A DNA stretch of 15,871 nt from CAZUZD01 sp964624465. GTDB lineage: Bacteria; Planctomycetota; Planctomycetia; Isosphaerales; Isosphaeraceae. The position numbers were made by a program, and so were the translations under genes. Numbering within the stretch: position 1 is the first letter of the stretch; every line of letters begins with the position of its first letter. Below the pieces are notes generated by a model that ran no database searches, was not told the origin of the DNA, and saw only the letters and a list, made by a program, of their open reading frames with translations. Where the stretch lies: the NCBI GenBank assembly GCA_964624465.1, contig CAZUZD010000128.1, positions 1 to 15,871 on the forward strand, written 5' to 3'. Shown here one piece after another: positions 1 through 7,606 of the stretch.

Positions 1-669
1 GCGCATGCCGTCGAGAGCGGCCAGGGCGACGTGCTGGCGGCCGTCGTAGAGGATGTGCTCGTAGATCTCGTCGGTGATCGCGATCACGTCCCACTTGCGG
101 CAGAGCGCGGCGATCGCCTCCAGCTCGGCGCGGCTCAAGACGGCGCCCGTGGGGTTGTTGGGGTTGCAGAGCAGGATGGCCTTGGTGCGGTCGTTGAACG
201 CGGCGGCCAGCTCGTCGAGGTCGAACCGCCAGTCGGGCGGCCGCACGGCGACGAACCGCGGCGTGGCGCCGGCGATCACGCAGTCGGGCCAGTAGTTCTC
301 GTAGAACGGCTGCGAGAGGATCACCTCGTCGCCGGGGTTGATCAGCGACATGAGCGTGACCAGCATCGCCTCGGTGCTGCCGCAGGTGACGGTGATCTCG
401 GTGTCCGGGTCCACGTCCAGGCCCAGGTGCCAGGCGGCATGCTCGGCGATGGCCTCGCGCAGGGGCTGGGCGCCCCAGGTGATGGCGTACTGGTTGTGGT
501 CGGCCTCGATGGCGCGGCAGGCGGCGGCCTTCACCTCGGGGGGCGCGGGGAAGTCGGGCATGCCCTGCGCCAGGTTGACCGCGCCGTGCTTGCGGGCCTC
601 GATCGACATGCCGCGGATCACGCTCTGGGTGAACCGGGTCGACTTCTCGGAGAGCAGGGGAGCGCGCAT
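1..669 (-). CDS. PLP-dependent class I/II aminotransferase, 3' end cut by window edge
   Basis: The first 223 residues are visible, reading from ATG at 669 down to the window edge. This is a fold-type I PLP aminotransferase. It shows the NLAQGMPDFP segment and the HNQYAITWGAQPLREAIA segment (from residue 58), typical of the kynurenine/methionine aminotransferase branch (YbdL/KAT-like). G97-S98-T99 would contact the PLP phosphate, NPNNPTG lies at 169-175, and D200 and Y203 in ITDEIYEHILYDG would contact the cofactor ring. The Schiff-base lysine lies beyond the edge, so activity cannot be confirmed. A full member has about 380-400 residues, so roughly 40% is missing. The start is the only ATG before an in-frame TGA upstream, and I see no clear ribosome binding site. 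It is transcribed away from the TPR gene. The family is secure; the substrate is not known. Confidence 0.9.
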   Translation of the reverse strand, partial: MRAPLLSEKSTRFTQSVIRGMSIEARKHGAVNLAQGMPDFPAPPEVKAAACRAIEADHNQYAITWGAQPLREAIAEHAAWHLGLDVDPDTEITVTCGSTEAMLVTLMSLINPGDEVILSQPFYENYWPDCVIAGATPRFVAVRPPDWRFDLDELAAAFNDRTKAILLCNPNNPTGAVLSRAELEAIAALCRKWDVIAITDEIYEHILYDGRQHVALAALDGMR

Positions 670-997
670 GGGCAGCTTCGCCGGGACCGGCCACCTCGGG
701 GAGAGTGCGGAGTTTGCGGAACGGGATCCTCAAAACGCTACCCGAATCGCGGGGCGTCGCCCACCCGGGCGCGACCGTCACGATCGCGGCGACCCTAGCC
801 GGCGGCCGTGGCCTCCGGTACAGTGAAACCGGGGGTGTCCGCGCCCCGGGCGGAGCCCGGAGCCGGTCCCCTGCGGCTCCGCCCGTCCGCCCAGGTCCGC
901 CCCGGCCCCTCGACCGCGACCGTCCTCAGCGCCCGACGCGCCTGGTCCGCCCGATCACCGACGAACGCCCCCGCCCCTCGGGGGAGCAAGGCCCTGC
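670..997. other. Divergent intergenic region between aminotransferase and TPR protease genes
   Basis: This 328-bp spacer holds no gene I can support; frames across it give only arginine/proline-rich shadow peptides. It contains weak -10-like hexamers, TACAGT at 819-824 on plus and TAGCGT on minus (plus positions 735-740), neither with a convincing -35. It also carries the inverted repeat at 847-885, listed separately. Both flanking genes probably start transcription here. Confidence 0.5.
847..885 (+). promoter_or_regulatory. Leader inverted repeat with two alternative pairings
   Basis: A perfect 11-bp inverted repeat pairs 847-857 with 875-885. Inside it CGGAGCC occurs twice in tandem (851-857 and 858-864), while the complementary GGCTCCG occurs once (875-881). 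Two mutually exclusive stems are therefore possible: 11 bp with a 17-nt loop, or 7 bp with a 10-nt loop. It lies 112 nt before the TPR gene start and just after a weak -10-like TACAGT. A role in leader RNA control is inference; GC-rich DNA makes chance repeats more likely. Confidence 0.35.
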
Positions 998-3868
998 ATG
1001 GTGCGCAACTGCCCGGCCCGGACCCGGTTCGGCCTGCGGGCGCTGGCCCTCCTGGGCGCCCTGGCCCTGAGCCCGGGGCTCGCCCACGCCGACGGGTTCG
1101 ACGACGCCCGCAACCTCTGGAAGACCGGCAAGTACGCCGAGGCCCAGGAGGCCTACGACGCCGCTCTGAAGGCGCTGGCCGAGGCCGACCGCACCCCGGC
1201 CGCCCGCGCCAAGTACGCCGCCGGCCTGGCCGAGACCCTGGCCAGCCAGGGGGAGCTCGACCAGGCGGTCGAGACCCTCATCAAGGAGCTGGCGACCCAG
1301 GCCGATCAGCCCGACCTGCTGGCGCGGCTGGCCGACCTGCAGTTCGGCCGGGGCCAGTGGGACGAGGCGGCGGCGAGCGTCGCGAAGGCGAAGGCGGCGA
1401 AGGCCGATCACCTGCTGGCCCGCTGGGTCGAAGCGAAGCTCTTCGAGGCGCGCGGGCAACTGCCCGAGGCTCGCAAGAGCTGGGAGTGGTTCGTCGACTA
1501 CCAGGCCCAGCACGCTGCCGAGACGGCGAAGCGGGCCGACGACCTGATCCTGATCGGCCAGGCCGCCGAGAAGTACTACCGCACCAAGGCGCGCGGAGCC
1601 GAGCTGAGCGAGACGCTCAATGAGGTGATCAGCACGCTGTACGAGGCGGCCATCGCCGCCGACCCGAAGTGCTGGCAGGCCCCCTGGCTCGAAGGGAAGC
1701 TGTTCCTCTCGGGCTACAACGAGCGGTCGGCGCTCAAGGAGCTGAGCCGGGCGCTGCGGATCAACCCGAACGCGGCCGAGGTGCTGGTGACGCTGGGCCA
1801 GGCCGACCTGCAGGGGTACAAGCTCGCCGCCGGCCGCAAGCGGGTCGAGGATGCGCTCGAGATCAACCCGCATTACGCCCCCGCGCAGGTGCTGCTGGCC
1901 GACCTGAACATCTCCGATGAGCGGTTCGACGACGCCCTGGCCGCAGCGAAGAAGGCGGTCGAGGAGAACCCGAAGGACGAGGAGGCCCTGGCCCGGCTGG
2001 CGGCCTCGTACCGGCTGCTCGTCGACCCGATCGGCGCGGCCGCCGCCGAGGCCACGGCGCGGGCGGCGAACCCCCGGCCGGCGACGTTCTACGCCGACCT
2101 GGGGGAGCGGCTGGCCGATCGTCGCAAGTACCAGTCGGCCGAGCGGGCGTTCCTCAAGAGCATCGAGGCCGACCCGACGGCCGTCGAGCCGCGCATTGGC
2201 CTGGGCATGCTCTACATGCAGATCGGCCGCGAGGACGAGGCCAACGACCTGTTCATCGCCGCCTTCGAGAGCGACCCGTTCAACGTCCGCGCGCTGAACA
2301 TGATCAAGGTCCTGGAGCACCTCGCGAAGTACGAGGCCATCGAGACCGAGCACTACCGCGTGCTCGTGCTCCCCGGCCAGGACAAGCTGCTCGGCCAGTA
2401 CATGGCGAAGTTCCTCGAAGGGACCCACGCCGAGCAGGTCGCGCGGTTCGGCTACGAGCCGCCGGGCAAGACGACCATCGAGATCCTCAAGGACCACCAG
2501 TGGTTCAGCGGCCGCACCACCGGCCTGCCGTTCATCCCGACGGTGGGGGCCTGCACGGGCAAGGTGGTGGCGCTGGCCAGCCCGCGCACGATGAAGAAGC
2601 CCTTCAACTGGTCGCGGGTCATGGTCCACGAGGTGGCGCACGTCTTCACCCTCCAGCAGACCGACTTCAACATCCCGCACTGGTACACCGAGGCCCTGGC
2701 CGTCGAGAGCGAGAACACGCCCCGACCCCAGGCCTGGAACAGGATGCTCCTGGAGCGCGTGCCCGCCCGGAAGCTCCTGAACCTCGACACGATCAACCTC
2801 GGCTTCATCCGCCCCAAGGAGGCCGAGGACCGCCAGCTCGCCTACTGCCAGGCGCAGCTCTACGCCCAGTACATGAAGCAGCGGTTCGGGGCCAGCGCGC
2901 AGATCCAGTTCCTCGACGCCTACCGCCGCGGCCTCACCACCGAGAAGGCCGTCGTCGCCTGCTTCGGCGTGACCAAGGAGGACTTCGAGACGGGGTACCT
3001 GGCGTTCCTGGACGAGACCCTCAAGGGCATCCGCGCCCGCGTCTCGGACGAGGAGCCGATCGCCTTCTCGAAGCTCGAGGCGCAGGTCAAGGCGAAGCCC
3101 GACGACGCCGACCTGAACGCCCGCATGGCCTATGAGCTGTTCGCCCGCCGCGACCTCAAGGCCGCCCGGCCCTATGCCGACAAGGCGCTCAAGCTCAAGG
3201 CGAACCAGCCGCTAGCCAGCTACGTGAAGGCCCGGCTGCTCACGACCATCGGCGACAGCGACGCCGCCCTGGAGTTGCTCCGCCCGGCGCTCGACGAGGC
3301 GAACCCGAACGAGCGGCTGGTCGACCTGCTGGCCGAGCTGGAGATGAAGGCGGGCAACCTCGACGAGGCCGCGCGGCTCTACGAGCTCGCCCGCAAGGAC
3401 GACCCGTACCACTCGAAGTGGATCGCCGGCCTGGCCCGCGTGCACCTGCGGCAGGAGAACCGCGAGGCCCTGCTCAAGGACCTGACCCTGCTGGCCGCCA
3501 ACGACTCCGACGACCTGGCCGTGCGCACGACCCTGGCCCAGTACCACCTCAAGGACGGCCACTTCGCCGACGCGGCGAAGTGGGCCAACGAGTGCCTGTA
3601 CATCCAGGTCTACGACCCGGTTCTGCACGTCCTGCTGGCCGACGCCCTCGCGGGCGAAGCGAAGCCGGACGACGCGATCGCCGAGTACCGCACGGCGCTG
3701 GAGCTGAAGCCGAAGCAGCCGAACCCGGTGCGGATCAAGCTCGCGAAGGTCCAGCTCGCCGGCGGCCACAAGGACGACGCCCGCGCCACGATCGATCAGG
3801 TGCTCGGCGACGACCCCGAGCACCCCGACGCCAAGGAGCTGAAGGCGAAGCTCGACGCCGCCCAGTGA
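998..3868 (+). CDS. Secreted TPR-repeat protein with embedded gluzincin (peptidase MA-like) metallopeptidase domain
   Basis: This 956-aa protein starts with an apparent Sec signal peptide: basic R8/R10, hydrophobic residues 13-25, predicted cleavage after AHA at 29-31. Residues about 32-440 are helical TPR-like repeats (for example GKYAEAQEAYDAALKAL and ALKELSRALRINPNAAEVLVTLGQA). A catalytic domain follows at about 449-680: zinc site HEVAH at 544-548, then WYTEALA, where E565 is the likely third ligand, 16 residues after the motif. This HExxH-(about 16)-E layout is that of Peptidase_MA-like gluzincins. Residues about 690-956 are further TPRs. It probably acts outside the cytoplasm on a protein or wall substrate held by the TPRs; the substrate is unknown. 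The ATG at 998 has GGAG at 983-986. The next gene follows after 58 nt beyond a strong hairpin. Confidence 0.88.
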   Translation: MVRNCPARTRFGLRALALLGALALSPGLAHADGFDDARNLWKTGKYAEAQEAYDAALKALAEADRTPAARAKYAAGLAETLASQGELDQAVETLIKELATQADQPDLLARLADLQFGRGQWDEAAASVAKAKAAKADHLLARWVEAKLFEARGQLPEARKSWEWFVDYQAQHAAETAKRADDLILIGQAAEKYYRTKARGAELSETLNEVISTLYEAAIAADPKCWQAPWLEGKLFLSGYNERSALKELSRALRINPNAAEVLVTLGQADLQGYKLAAGRKRVEDALEINPHYAPAQVLLADLNISDERFDDALAAAKKAVEENPKDEEALARLAASYRLLVDPIGAAAAEATARAANPRPATFYADLGERLADRRKYQSAERAFLKSIEADPTAVEPRIGLGMLYMQIGREDEANDLFIAAFESDPFNVRALNMIKVLEHLAKYEAIETEHYRVLVLPGQDKLLGQYMAKFLEGTHAEQVARFGYEPPGKTTIEILKDHQWFSGRTTGLPFIPTVGACTGKVVALASPRTMKKPFNWSRVMVHEVAHVFTLQQTDFNIPHWYTEALAVESENTPRPQAWNRMLLERVPARKLLNLDTINLGFIRPKEAEDRQLAYCQAQLYAQYMKQRFGASAQIQFLDAYRRGLTTEKAVVACFGVTKEDFETGYLAFLDETLKGIRARVSDEEPIAFSKLEAQVKAKPDDADLNARMAYELFARRDLKAARPYADKALKLKANQPLASYVKARLLTTIGDSDAALELLRPALDEANPNERLVDLLAELEMKAGNLDEAARLYELARKDDPYHSKWIAGLARVHLRQENREALLKDLTLLAANDSDDLAVRTTLAQYHLKDGHFADAAKWANECLYIQVYDPVLHVLLADALAGEAKPDDAIAEYRTALELKPKQPNPVRIKLAKVQLAGGHKDDARATIDQVLGDDPEHPDAKELKAKLDAAQ

Positions 3869-3874
3869 CCCACC

Positions 3875-3904
3875 GCCGGCTGGCGCCCCTCGGCGCCGGC
3901 CGGC
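3875..3904 (+). terminator. Very stable GC hairpin after the TPR protease gene
   Basis: Positions 3875-3887 pair with 3892-3904: 13 base pairs, 12 Watson-Crick and one G-T, with a 4-nt loop. It begins 6 nt after the stop codon. No T-run follows, so it is not a textbook intrinsic terminator. It may reduce read-through into the next gene or protect the 3' end of the upstream message. Confidence 0.5.
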
Positions 3905-3926
3905 CCGCTCGACGGAGTCCCTCGGC

Positions 3927-4634
3927 GTGCCTGTGCTCTGCTACCTGCTCGTGATCGCCCTGGCCCAGGACCCCGGCCCGGCCGGCGTCCCGGATGCTCC
4001 GGCGTCGCCACCGCGCTCCGGCCCGGCCAGCCCGAAGGCCAAGGCAAATTCGAAGTCGAAGGCGAAACCGAAGGCCAAGGCCAAGGCCAGCCCCCGGGGG
4101 GTGAAGTCCTCGGCCTCGACCCGGTCCCAGCCTGATGCGGGGGCCGAGGCCGAGCCCCTGCCGCCGTACAACCTGCTTCTGCTCGAGTACGCGCGGGGGC
4201 ACCTGGGCGAGCAGGTGGGCAATGGCGAGTGCACGAGCCTGGTCACCGAGGCGTACCGCCGCTTCGGCATCCGCCGCCTGCCGCCGCACGGGGCCGACGC
4301 CGACTACGTCTGGGGCAGTCCGGTCGAGGAGTTCGTCGACGCACGGCCGGGCGACGTGCTCCAGTTCCGCGACGCGGTGCTCAAGGGCTCGGCGCGGAGC
4401 ATTCGCGGCGGCCAGCTCACGATCCGCTCCTGGACCCGCACCTTTGACCATCACACGGCGGTCGTCGAGGAGGTCCGCGACCGGGGCCGCACGCTGGTCA
4501 TCCTGCACCAGAACACCGGCACCGACGCCATGACCGAGGCCGAGCGCCGGCGGGTCCAGCGCGACACGCTCCGGCTGGACGAGCTACAGCCCGGCGGCTG
4601 GATCAAGGCATACCGACCGGTGCCCGCCGACTGA
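3927..4634 (+). CDS. Exported CHAP/NlpC-P60-like cysteine peptidase or amidase domain protein
   Basis: This 235-aa protein has a short hydrophobic N-terminus (PVLCYLLVIALA, possible cleavage after residue 13) and a Pro/Ala/Lys linker at about 20-75 with a KAK-type run at 37-54. A compact domain follows at about 80-232. The order of motifs fits the papain-like NlpC/P60-CHAP fold: GNGECTSLVTEAYRRFG with candidate nucleophile C102, ARPGDVLQF at 139-147, HHTAVV with H175/H176, then HQNTG with N196 as the polar third residue. Such domains usually cleave peptidoglycan peptides or amide bonds. The lysine-rich linker could bind a polyanionic surface. The GTG start at 3927 is supported by GGAG at 3914-3917 (9-nt spacing), the same CGACGGAG context as the GTG-started gene at 7607. 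It may be co-expressed with the upstream metallopeptidase. Family call moderate; substrate unknown. Confidence 0.75.
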   Translation: MPVLCYLLVIALAQDPGPAGVPDAPASPPRSGPASPKAKANSKSKAKPKAKAKASPRGVKSSASTRSQPDAGAEAEPLPPYNLLLLEYARGHLGEQVGNGECTSLVTEAYRRFGIRRLPPHGADADYVWGSPVEEFVDARPGDVLQFRDAVLKGSARSIRGGQLTIRSWTRTFDHHTAVVEEVRDRGRTLVILHQNTGTDAMTEAERRRVQRDTLRLDELQPGGWIKAYRPVPAD

Positions 4635-4637
4635 CCT

Positions 4638-4664
4638 CGGGCGCGACGGTCGCGGGCGCGACGG
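4638..4664 (+). promoter_or_regulatory. Operator-like tandem repeat and dyad upstream of the LOG gene
   Basis: A 12-bp sequence, CGGGCGCGACGG, occurs twice (4638-4649 and 4653-4664), 15 nt start to start. The first copy forms part of an exact dyad, CGCGAC-G-GTCGCG (4642-4654). Both copies lie immediately upstream of the candidate -35 box at 4666. The arrangement suggests a transcription-factor site, but no regulator is identified. Confidence 0.3.
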
Positions 4665-4665
4665 C

Positions 4666-4695
4666 TTGTCCGGCAGCGGCGGCGGTGTCTACCAT
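4666..4695 (+). promoter_or_regulatory. Candidate sigma-70-type promoter for the LOG gene
   Basis: TTGTCC at 4666-4671 and TACCAT at 4690-4695 are separated by 18 nt. Each matches four of six consensus bases. The site lies about 90 nt before the ATG at 4787 and 32 nt after the preceding stop codon, which suggests the LOG gene has its own promoter. Confidence 0.4.
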
Positions 4696-4786
4696 CGGGG
4701 CCAAGGCGCGACGCCCCGCCGACCCGTTCGACGGCGAACGCGGCGCGGGCGACGGCCGCTCTCTCACTCCGAGGCGCCGGGTCATC

Positions 4787-5518
4787 ATGTCCGAGAAGTC
4801 GATCATCGAACCCGCCGGCGGCACCGTCCGGCTCGACGACGAGGTCACCACCCAGGCCGTGCTCGAGAGCTCGATCCTGGGCCTCTGGAGCGTGGTCAAC
4901 AACCTGACCCGGCTGCGGCCCAGCCGCGACGACCGCTACCGCGTGACGATCTTCGGCTCGGCCCGCGCCCGGCCGGGGACGGTGCCCTACGAGGAGACGA
5001 AGCAAGCCGCCAGGGCCCTGGCCGAGCTGGGCTGCGACATCGTCACCGGCGGCGGCCCCGGCCTGATGCAGGCGGCCAACGAGGGCGCAGCCCAGGCGGC
5101 CAACGGCTCCGAGTCGGTCGGCATCCGCGTGAATCTGCCGTTCGAGCAGGGGGCCAACCCGTTCGTCAAGCAGGCCTTCGAGCACCGCACCTTCTTCTCC
5201 CGGCTGCACCACTTCGTGCTGCTCTCCGACGCCTACATCGTCGCCCCCGGCGGCATCGGCACGGCGCTCGAGACCCTGATGATCTGGCAGCTCCTGCAGG
5301 TCCGGCACCTGGAGAACACGCCGCTGGTCCTGATGGGGCCGATGTACCGCGACCTCGTCGGCTGGGCCCGCCAGCACATGCTGAGCTTCGACCCGCCGCT
5401 GGCCAACCCCGAGGACATCGCGATCCCGACCTGCGTCGACACCGCCGACGAGGCCATCGCCGTGATCCGCGAGCACCACGCCCGCTGGCTCACCGCCCAG
5501 GCCGCCGAGACCCGCTGA
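4787..5518 (+). CDS. LOG family protein (cytokinin riboside 5'-monophosphate phosphoribohydrolase-like)
   Basis: This 243-aa cytoplasmic Rossmann-fold protein belongs to the LOG/TIGR00730 family, often misannotated as lysine decarboxylase. It has VTIFGSARARPG (53-64), GGGPGLMQAANEGA (88-101) and PGGIGTALE (154-162), the family's PGGxGTxxE signature with E162 as the expected catalytic glutamate. FEHRTFFSR (131-139) supplies the expected arginine. Characterised members release ribose 5-phosphate from nucleoside 5'-monophosphates, cytokinin-type or AMP/CMP/GMP. In a planctomycete, nucleotide salvage is at least as likely as hormone making. An in-frame extension to 4685 exists, but it would overlap the candidate promoter and is low-complexity; MSEKSIIEP at 4787 is the better start. 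Its ribosome site is weak (GAGG at 4771-4774). Confidence 0.88.
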   Translation: MSEKSIIEPAGGTVRLDDEVTTQAVLESSILGLWSVVNNLTRLRPSRDDRYRVTIFGSARARPGTVPYEETKQAARALAELGCDIVTGGGPGLMQAANEGAAQAANGSESVGIRVNLPFEQGANPFVKQAFEHRTFFSRLHHFVLLSDAYIVAPGGIGTALETLMIWQLLQVRHLENTPLVLMGPMYRDLVGWARQHMLSFDPPLANPEDIAIPTCVDTADEAIAVIREHHARWLTAQAAETR

Positions 5519-6095
5519 TCGGCCGGCAGTCCCGGTTGTGCCTGCCCGTGAAAAATTGACACACCCGGACCCCCGTGCAACAGTCCGGCCGCCCCAGACC
5601 ATCGCGGCCCAGGGGGCGGCGCGGAGGGTCCCGCGCCGGGGCGGACCACGATCGGTCCGCGTGACGGAGTCGCCCCGGGATCGCCGTGCGAGCGGCCGCG
5701 GATCCCGCTCGGTGGTCGTCGAACGGGGCCCGGGCGGATCGAGCGCAGGATCGAGCGCGAGCCGGGTGGCGACTTCGTGGTCCGTTTCTTCGACTCGGCG
5801 ACGAGGCCGACCGCGTGCCGATGCTCCCCGAGGCGGAGCTGATCCGGTCCAACGCCGGCAGCACCCAGTCGGACGGCGACACCGCCCAGCACTGCGGCTG
5901 CCGCATCCCCCTGGCCGGGTTCGACCGGATCAGGTCCACCTCGAGTCCCCGGAGCGCGAGGGCGAGGCCGAGGGCCGGCGCCGAGGGGCCCGTGGAGCCA
6001 GGGATGGGGTATCCTCTTTTGCGGGATCGCGCCGCGGTGGCCGCGACCCCGGGAGACTCCCCGGTCCCCGTTCCGGCACCCGAGCCCGGTGAGCC
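5519..6095. other. 577-bp gap with no confident gene
   Basis: No frame gives a protein I recognise. Items seen: a TTGACA hexamer at 5556-5561 in a locally AT-rich spot, without a good -10; a perfect 11-bp inverted repeat (5839-5849 with 5923-5933, 73 nt apart); and TATCCT at 6010-6015, a plausible -10 for the gene at 6096 without a clear -35. One plus frame around 5735-5840 reads RIEREPGGDFVVRFFDSATRP before a stop, which looks more protein-like than its surroundings. It has no good start and might be a decayed or very small gene. Confidence 0.4.
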
Positions 6096-7559
6096 ATGCC
6101 GAGCGGCAGCGCGGCCGCAGACGATGATCGGGACGCCGCGGTCCCGCTGTGTGTCGACCTGGACGGCAGCCTGATCCGCACGGACCTGCTCTGGGAGTCG
6201 TTCGGGGCGGCCGTCCGAACGTGGCCCGCGGACCTGGCGCGGGTGGTGGGCTGGCTCGGACAGGGGCGGGCGGCGCTGAAGGCCGGGCTCGCCGGGCGGG
6301 CCGACCTCGATGTCGCGCAGCTGCCCTACCGGGCCGACGTGCTGGCGTTCCTCCGCGCCGAGAAGGCGGGCGGACGCACGCTCGTGCTGGCGACGGCGGC
6401 CGACGCCCGGCTGGCGGAGGCGGTCGCCGGGTCCCTGGGCCTCTTCGACGCGGTCGTGGCCAGCGACGGCGCGGTGAACCTCAAGGGCCGCCACAAGCGC
6501 GATGCGCTCGTGCGCCGCTACGGCGTCCGGGGGTTCGACTACCTGGGCGACAGCACCGCCGACCTGCCGGTCTGGGAGGCTGCCCGGGGCGCGCTGGTGG
6601 TGGGATCGGACCCGACGCTGGTGCGTGAGGCCGGCCACCGGTGCCCGGTGGTCGCGACGTTCCCCGACCCGGTGCCCGGCTGGCGGGGATGGGTGCGGCA
6701 GCTGCGGGTGCACCAGTGGGCCAAGAACGCGCTGGTGGTCGTGCCGATGGTGGCGGCGCACCGGGTGGGCGAGCCCCGGACGCTGGCCGCGACGGCCGTC
6801 GCCGTCCTGGCCTTCTGCGCCGCGGCCTCGGCGATCTACCTGCTGAACGACCTGATCGACCTGCCCTCGGATCGCGCGCACGCCCGCAAGCGGCACCGGC
6901 CGCTGGCCGCCGGCGTCATCGGCATTCCCCGGGCGCTGGCGGTCGCCGCCGGGCTGGTCGGCCTGGCGGCGGCCCTGACCGCGCTGCTGCCGGGCGAGTT
7001 CGCGGTCTGGCTGGGCCTGTACGGGGCGACCGCCGTGGCCTACAGCCTGGCGATCAAGCGGCTGCTGATGGTCGACGTCATGTGCCTGGCCGGGCTGTAC
7101 ACGGTCCGCATCCTCGCCGGCGGCGGCGCCACCGGGATCGTGATCTCCCCCTGGCTGCTGGCCTTCTCGCTGTTCTTCTTCCTCGGGCTGGCGCTCCTGA
7201 AGCGGTACACCGAGCTGCGCGGCGTGGCCGACGGCCCCGCCAACGCGCGCCTGCCCGGGCGTGGCTACCATGCCGAGGACGCCGAGATGATCCGCTCGCT
7301 GGGCCCGGCGAGTAGCTACCTGGCCGTGCTGGTCATCTGCCTGTACATCAACGACCCGGCCAGCGTGACGCTGTACCGGCACCCCCGCTGGCTGCTCCTG
7401 ATCTGCCCGCTGCTGCTGTACTGGACGTCGCGGCTCTGGCTGCTGGCCCACCGGGGCCGGATGCACGTCGATCCGGTCGTCTTCGCGCTCGGCGACCGTA
7501 AGAGCCAGCTCACCGGGATCCTGGTCGGCCTGATCCTGGCCGCCGCCGCCTGGCTCTGA
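6096..7559 (+). CDS. HAD phosphatase - UbiA-type prenyltransferase fusion (polyprenyl-phosphate phosphoribosyltransferase-like)
   Basis: This 487-aa two-domain protein has a soluble HAD domain at about 17-195: CVDLDGSLIRTD with D21/D23, LATAAD as motif II, K130 or K134 as motif III, and GDSTADLP with D152/D156. An integral-membrane UbiA domain follows at about 200-487. It contains HQWAKN (206-211), the first Asp-rich motif NDLIDLPSD (251-259), then YSLAIKRLLMVDV (316-328) with D327, and some eight hydrophobic spans. This resembles the DPPR synthase (Rv3806c)/NoeC branch, which moves phosphoribose from PRPP onto a polyprenyl phosphate. A fused HAD could then remove the 5'-phosphate, done by a separate protein in mycobacteria. 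That reaction is inference; another aromatic or lipid acceptor is possible. The start has no convincing ribosome site. The next gene follows after 47 nt. Confidence 0.87.
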   Translation: MPSGSAAADDDRDAAVPLCVDLDGSLIRTDLLWESFGAAVRTWPADLARVVGWLGQGRAALKAGLAGRADLDVAQLPYRADVLAFLRAEKAGGRTLVLATAADARLAEAVAGSLGLFDAVVASDGAVNLKGRHKRDALVRRYGVRGFDYLGDSTADLPVWEAARGALVVGSDPTLVREAGHRCPVVATFPDPVPGWRGWVRQLRVHQWAKNALVVVPMVAAHRVGEPRTLAATAVAVLAFCAAASAIYLLNDLIDLPSDRAHARKRHRPLAAGVIGIPRALAVAAGLVGLAAALTALLPGEFAVWLGLYGATAVAYSLAIKRLLMVDVMCLAGLYTVRILAGGGATGIVISPWLLAFSLFFFLGLALLKRYTELRGVADGPANARLPGRGYHAEDAEMIRSLGPASSYLAVLVICLYINDPASVTLYRHPRWLLLICPLLLYWTSRLWLLAHRGRMHVDPVVFALGDRKSQLTGILVGLILAAAAWL

Positions 7560-7606
7560 GCCGCGCTGGAACCGACGACCACCCCGCCTCCGACGGAGCC
7601 CTTGCC

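Noticed and set aside
31..798. Plus-strand open frames over the aminotransferase
   Set aside because: The minus strand encodes NPNNPTG and other PLP-binding motifs over the same bases; the plus frames are shadows.
926..2680. Long minus-strand open frame (584 codons) opposite the TPR protease gene
   Set aside because: Its sequence is dominated by Arg, Gly, Val and Leu with no recognisable motif, while the opposite strand encodes a clear HEVAH peptidase with TPRs. It is a GC-driven shadow.
4036..4100. Possible tandem DNA repeat (AAGGCCAAGG-type units)
   Set aside because: It is the coding sequence for the KAK-rich linker of the 3927-4634 protein; protein low complexity explains it, although replication slippage may have extended it.
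4685..4786. Extended start of the LOG protein
   Set aside because: The extra 34 residues begin inside the candidate -10 region and look non-conserved; the ATG at 4787 fits the family better.
5490..7466. Very long minus-strand open frame (658 codons) opposite the HAD-UbiA gene
   Set aside because: It is Gln/Arg/Pro-rich low-complexity sequence, antisense to well-defined HAD and UbiA motifs; a shadow.
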